DNA of 64,000 nt, taken from contig JAWZYV010016535.1 in NCBI GenBank assembly GCA_038373885.1, positions 62,001 to 126,000 on the forward strand, read 5' to 3'. The stretch comes from Cheiracanthium punctorium. Taxonomy: Eukaryota; Arthropoda; Arachnida; Araneae; Cheiracanthiidae. The notes under the pieces are model-generated. The model searched no databases, was not told the origin of the DNA, and worked only from the letters and a program-made list of their open reading frames with translations. Made by a program: the position numbers and the translations under genes. This document shows positions 60,705 through 64,000 of this stretch, one piece after another; within the stretch, counting starts at the first letter, position 1; every line of letters starts with the position of its first letter.

Positions 60705-60834
60705 CCCAAAACTTGCTCTGTTCAAACTTTGTCTGGATCCTGAACGCTTTTTTATTCCTTGTTTCGTATTCATTATATCTTCCCAGGCTATTTTCCATGT
60801 CATGGACGCGAGCTCAGCTTCCAGCTGGAAATGC
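60705..60834 (-). CDS. Receptor guanylate cyclase, juxtamembrane exon
   Basis: First visible exon of a natriuretic-peptide-receptor-type (NPR1/NPR2-like) membrane guanylate cyclase, which makes cGMP from GTP. It encodes 43 residues plus one split codon and begins just inside the membrane. It reads HFQLEAELASMTWKIAWED, then a basic and serine-rich stretch (KKRSGSRQSLNRASFG). Vertebrate GC-A has a similar serine/threonine cluster here whose phosphorylation is needed for hormone activation; that this cluster works the same way is inferred. The acceptor is CTCTCTAG and the donor GGG|GTAACA. The exon starts with the third base of a split codon, so an upstream exon (transmembrane helix) must exist. 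I could not find it up to 64000. The reading frame also stays open upstream of the acceptor, but that part reads like a pyrimidine tract. Confidence 0.88.
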
Positions 60835-61192
60835 CTAGAGAGAAATTCGTCTGTTAGTAGTAGAAAAATATTGAAAAACGACGAAAACAATGACATAAAT
60901 AAGCAAAGTGGATACTCCGTTATACGGTTTTCCTACGATAGTAAATGTACGTAAATTTGCAAGATACTTGTCTAAAATAAGTACGTTATTATGACATGCA
61001 TTTTTTTTCTTTTGTTGCATTGAAAGAATACCGACTCTCCAATGGACCACGTGCTGAAGCTTGATTTTCATCAAAGCACCGAAACTCAAGCAGCGTCAAC
61101 GTCGGTGAGCACTTTAGAAGTTTACAGCCTCTCTCGCTATTGTAAGACCGTGTACACTAAACGAAATTGTTCCACGTAAAATCTGTCGCGAT

Positions 61193-61863
61193 CAGACTTC
61201 AAAACGATTACTCAGGCGCGTAAACGATTAGATTACGATTACTTTCTTTTTCAGATGGAGATTACGTTTAGATTACGGTAATTCCAAATAGTAATTTTGT
61301 CAATTACGATTAAATCAGCGTAATCCCAATAATTATTTTTGTCACTTACGATTAGATTACAATAATCAAAGCAGGGAAAATTTCAAATACGATTACGCAT
61401 GGTGAGATTACGTTTAAAATACGATTGCAAAGTATTTTTATGGAAACATTCATTGCTTTTTAATTGTAGAATTTTTACTCAGATGACAGAGCTAAACAAA
61501 AACACTCAAAAGAAATTGGTGTTTAAAAGATTAAATGATTAAAAATTTGTAAAATAACACATATAAAAGGATCCTTTAATACAGGTTTAACCTCTTTAAG
61601 CAATACCCTGCTATAAGACAACAATGAACATTTTTACCTTACTCCAGCGTTTCTTCCCCTCTCACAAATTTCGGAATACCTTCCTAGGCCCAGTAAGAAA
61701 GAAAGTAACGCTGGTTACTGAATGGATAACTTTTGCCTTTATGTTTTTACGACAATGTGAATGAACCTGTTATACCGGGGTTCAAGATATTTTAAAGGTT
61801 TATATAGACTGTCAATAGCAGGAGCCCTAAGAAATTTAACGAAGACTTTACACATAGTTTAAT

Positions 61864-61905
<42 letters not shown>

Positions 61906-62185
61906 TTATTTCCATTTGATGTAAAAACTAACACTGAGCGAAAACAATCCTGTAAACGTCTCAAGCGATTACGATTACGGGATGCTTACATCACGACTAT
62001 ATTACGATTATTTAATCATAATTTTTAAAGCTAATTTTCTAGATTATAATTACACGGGTATGTAAATTTTTAGATTGCAATTACATATATTATTTATGAA
62101 ACTACTTTTCTGGATTATGACTGTATTACGATTACACAAAAAAAAGTGTAATCGATTTTAATGGATTACAATTACACAAAGTCTG
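61193..62185. mobile_element. hAT-type MITE rich in GATTACG
   Basis: Ends CAGACTTCAAAACGATTAC and AATTACACAAAGTCTG; flanks GTCGCGAT (61185-61192) and GTCGTGAC (62186-62193) agree at six of eight bases. GATTACG/GATTACA units fill both subterminal regions (61205-61440 and 61965-62175). A 38-T run lies at 61867-61904. No coding capacity. Confidence 0.7.
61867..61904 (+). repeat. Poly(T) tract, 38 bp
   Basis: Longest homopolymer in the window. Confidence 0.95.
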
Positions 62186-62501
62186 GTCGTGACTCTGGCA
62201 TGGCAATCCAAGGGTCGCTCTCTCATCTGGAATAAGTTCTAACTTTGGAGATTCCGCAAAGGGTGAAGTAGGCCCGCATACGAGGCGCCTCCACAATAAA
62301 GCAGGCTAAAGTCAAATTTTGTAGTGGACAAGTCCTATACGGCAAGTGCTGCTAAATTGAAAAATAAATAAATAAAAAAATAGGTAAAATATTATATCTG
62401 TTTATTCTCATGTTAGCCTTTAAAAGTCTTCACACACATCATCATCGTATATTAATTCGTATTTTTTGACTAAGCGAATTCAATCAGATTAACTAATCGC
62501 T

Positions 62502-62864
62502 CAGGGGTGGCACTACACGTTAAGCAAGGCGAGCATCACATCGGGGTGCCATTTCGACCTCAAAAACTGAGAAAAGCTTGATCCAGGGCACATAAGGCCA
62601 TGCGGGCAACCCCCTGCACACGGGCCGGATGTGGCCCGACAAGGATTTTGATCCGGCCAGCGAAACATTTGAAATTTCCATGGCAATCCATATCAACCAA
62701 ATCAAAATTCCACCGAAATCCCACTTAAACGACCCGCGACTTCGCTAACATCCTAAATTTGACCCGCAACTTTCCAAAGTTTGCCCACACCTAATCTAGA
62801 GCATAAAAGGGGGCACCTTTTTTACTTGTGCAGGGGGGCACCACGTACCCTGGGGCCGCCCCTG
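62502..62864. mobile_element. hAT-like element interrupted by another hAT fragment
   Basis: Starts CAGGGGTGGCACTACACG and ends GGGCCGCCCCTG. Flanks TAATCGCT (62494-62501) and TAGCCGCT (62865-62872) agree at six of eight bases. Homologous to 54539-54692, in which CTCAAAAACTAAG runs straight into TAGAGCATAAAA; here about 220 bp separate those two blocks. Confidence 0.65.
62613..62792. mobile_element. Charlie-like MITE fragment nested in the above
   Basis: Contains CACGGGCCGGATGTGGCCCG at the left and AAAGTTTGCCCACACCT at the right, the same kind of ends as the hAT-Charlie copy at 51713-52703. Too short to encode anything. Confidence 0.6.
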
Positions 62865-62939
62865 TAGCCGCTCACATACTCAGCTTGTCTGCCATAATTG
62901 ATGTCATATTCGTTTTACTATTCAATGTATAGTTACGAC

Positions 62940-63941
62940 TAGAGGTGTGCCTGATATCCGTATCCGCGGATATTTGAAGAAAAAACAGCTCCGTATCCAT
63001 ATCCGTATTCGTCAGAGCAAAAAAAAAATTAAACGTATCCGGTTCTGGATTCGCAGTTTTTTTAGCGGATCTTCCACGGATTCTTTGATGGCTTTTCAGT
63101 ATAAGTTAAAGAAATAAAAAAATCAAATTATTCTATTCTATTATTTTCTTTTGGTAACTAAGCATACGTTTTATTGTTTAAAACTTAATAATTACTGCTT
63201 ATTACTTGTAAATGTATCTTTTTCTTGCACAAAAATCCCTCGTTTAAATTAGTAATTTAAAGCTTTTAGCATGAATTAATTATTGGTGTAACTTGGTAGG
63301 CTTTTTAAATACTTCTACATGGTGGGTTTCATCTATCCTCCTAACATTAAAAGGTTCCATCTCTTGCTATAGAAAGTGTAATTTTCGTAAAGGAAGTTAA
63401 ATCTTTCTAGGGAGCCGCCCCCCTTAGTTAGCTTTTGATATTTACCTATAACTATTCATGATTTTTAATGTTACAGTAGAAGAACACCATCGTGGTACCA
63501 TGTAAAATTTTTTCTGTAAGTTTCTTAACCGGCAGGAGTATATCGTTTTTTACAGTGTATAATACAGTTTGTGAAAAGACATCTAAAAAATTTTAAAGCT
63601 TCTGACAAACAATAACAGGTTCTGTAGATGTGAAAAGCTATTTGGTTTGGTAGTAGCGTTTTGATAATTTAATGCCCATAAAACCCTGTTAAGATTATTT
63701 AAAGTGTGATTTTAACAACTGTATTATCTTTTTAATCCGTGCATTACACTGGATCTGAAATTATAATTACGGCCGATTATTTTACACATTGTGAATGAAA
63801 TTATCGCTTCAAGATGATGTATTATTGAAAGGAATTTTGAAACAAAAACATCTGCATCCGTATCCTCCGGTATGACACAAATGATCCGTTTTTATATCCG
63901 TATCTGCGGATCTAATTTTTAAATGATCCGGCACACCTCTA
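62940..63941 (+). mobile_element. hAT-type element, TAGAGGTGTGCC ends
   Basis: TAGAGGTGTGCC and GGCACACCTCTA are perfect inverted repeats, flanked by an exact 8 bp duplication GTTACGAC (62932-62939 and 63942-63949). Subterminal GATATCCGTATCC and GATCCGT motifs mark both ends. It matches 8342-9505 in inverse orientation along most of its length. No transposase is encoded, so it is non-autonomous. Confidence 0.88.
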
Positions 63942-64000
63942 GTTACGACTATCTGAATCCAAAAAAAAAAAGTTATCTTTATATATGTAGAATCTTTCCC

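Larger units (their letters stand above)
867..60834 (-). other. Gene span: NPR-like receptor guanylate cyclase (partial, nine exons)
   Basis: Together the nine exons give about 366 codons with no stop. Intron lengths in transcript order are 1275, 3592, 24492, 2336, 5808, about 14731, 4124 and 2512 bp. Phases at the eight junctions are 0, 0, 0, 0, 0, 1, 1 and 2, all mutually consistent. The product is the cytoplasmic half, without catalytic domain, of a class I membrane protein. In insects and vertebrates such receptors bind peptide hormones or act in axon guidance and fluid balance. Which ligand applies here cannot be told without the ectodomain. Assignment to the NPR1/NPR2-like branch rests on [17 protein letters not shown] and the serine-rich juxtamembrane. 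It could equally be called a Gyc32E/Gyc76C-type arthropod cyclase. Confidence 0.9.
61160..62315 (+). mobile_element. Short interspersed repeat (family B), split by a hAT-type MITE
   Basis: CCACGTAAAATCTGTCGCGA before the insertion and TCGTGACTCTGGCATGGCAA after it read as one family B copy (compare 35310-35350). The right part ends GAGGCGCCTCCACAATAAAG. Confidence 0.6.

Noticed and set aside
60835..61089. Minus-strand ORF with a hydrophobic run (LLIYVIVFVVF) just upstream of the juxtamembrane exon, considered as the receptor transmembrane helix
   Set aside because: It is in a different frame from the exon, is cut off by a stop at the acceptor, and lies in the pyrimidine-rich tract. It does not carry the short extracellular and basic flanks expected.

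Overview
This is an AT-rich stretch of animal genomic DNA, almost certainly arthropod and most likely from an arachnid such as a spider. The host call rests on gene structure (short exons, consensus GT-AG junctions, introns of 1.3 to 24.5 kb) and on a dense mix of hAT, pogo/Tigger, Mutator-like and piggyBac-like elements, tRNA-derived SINEs and Ty3/gypsy debris. Arthropod is well supported; spider is an inference. Nothing looks bacterial or viral apart from decayed retroelement and transposon copies.

One host gene crosses the window on the minus strand. Nine exons (60834 down to 867) encode the intracellular part of a membrane receptor guanylate cyclase of the natriuretic-peptide-receptor (NPR1/NPR2, GC-A/GC-B) type. 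In transcript order they give the juxtamembrane segment with its serine cluster (60705-60834), the N-lobe of the kinase-homology domain (59355-59429, 55685-55762, 31088-31192), its C-lobe (28680-28751, 22706-22871, 7822-7974, 3529-3697), and the coiled-coil dimerisation linker (867-1016). All splice phases agree across the eight introns. The extracellular ligand-binding domain and transmembrane helix must lie beyond 64000, and the cyclase catalytic domain must lie before position 1, because neither is visible here. The kinase domain is a pseudokinase: the VAIK lysine and DFG are kept, but the HRD motif reads HGN.

Everything else is intron or flanking repeat. 1-866: a relic endonuclease-like ORF. 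1017-7821: two short DNA transposons and several palindromes. 7975-22705: a hAT element, a minisatellite-bearing repeat, and two head-to-tail copies of a roughly 3 kb unclassified repeat that carry a SINE, a Mutator-like MITE, a pogo MITE and a GC-rich LTR-like block. 22872-28679: a recent 1.7 kb tandem duplication, a SINE and a long (TA)n. 31193-55684 (24.5 kb): SINEs, a decayed Ty3/gypsy pol region interrupted by a hAT insertion, piggyBac-, Harbinger- and pogo-like elements, a three-layer nest of MITEs, and a hAT-Charlie copy with transposase remnants. 55763-60704: a repeat whose 5' half is a tandem array built on a GCGCCATCTAGTGG core. 60835-64000: more nested hAT-type elements.

I found no convincing new biochemical system. 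The best leads are the precisely dated transposon nests, the CTCF-like tandem array inside the receptor intron, and the fresh tandem duplication.
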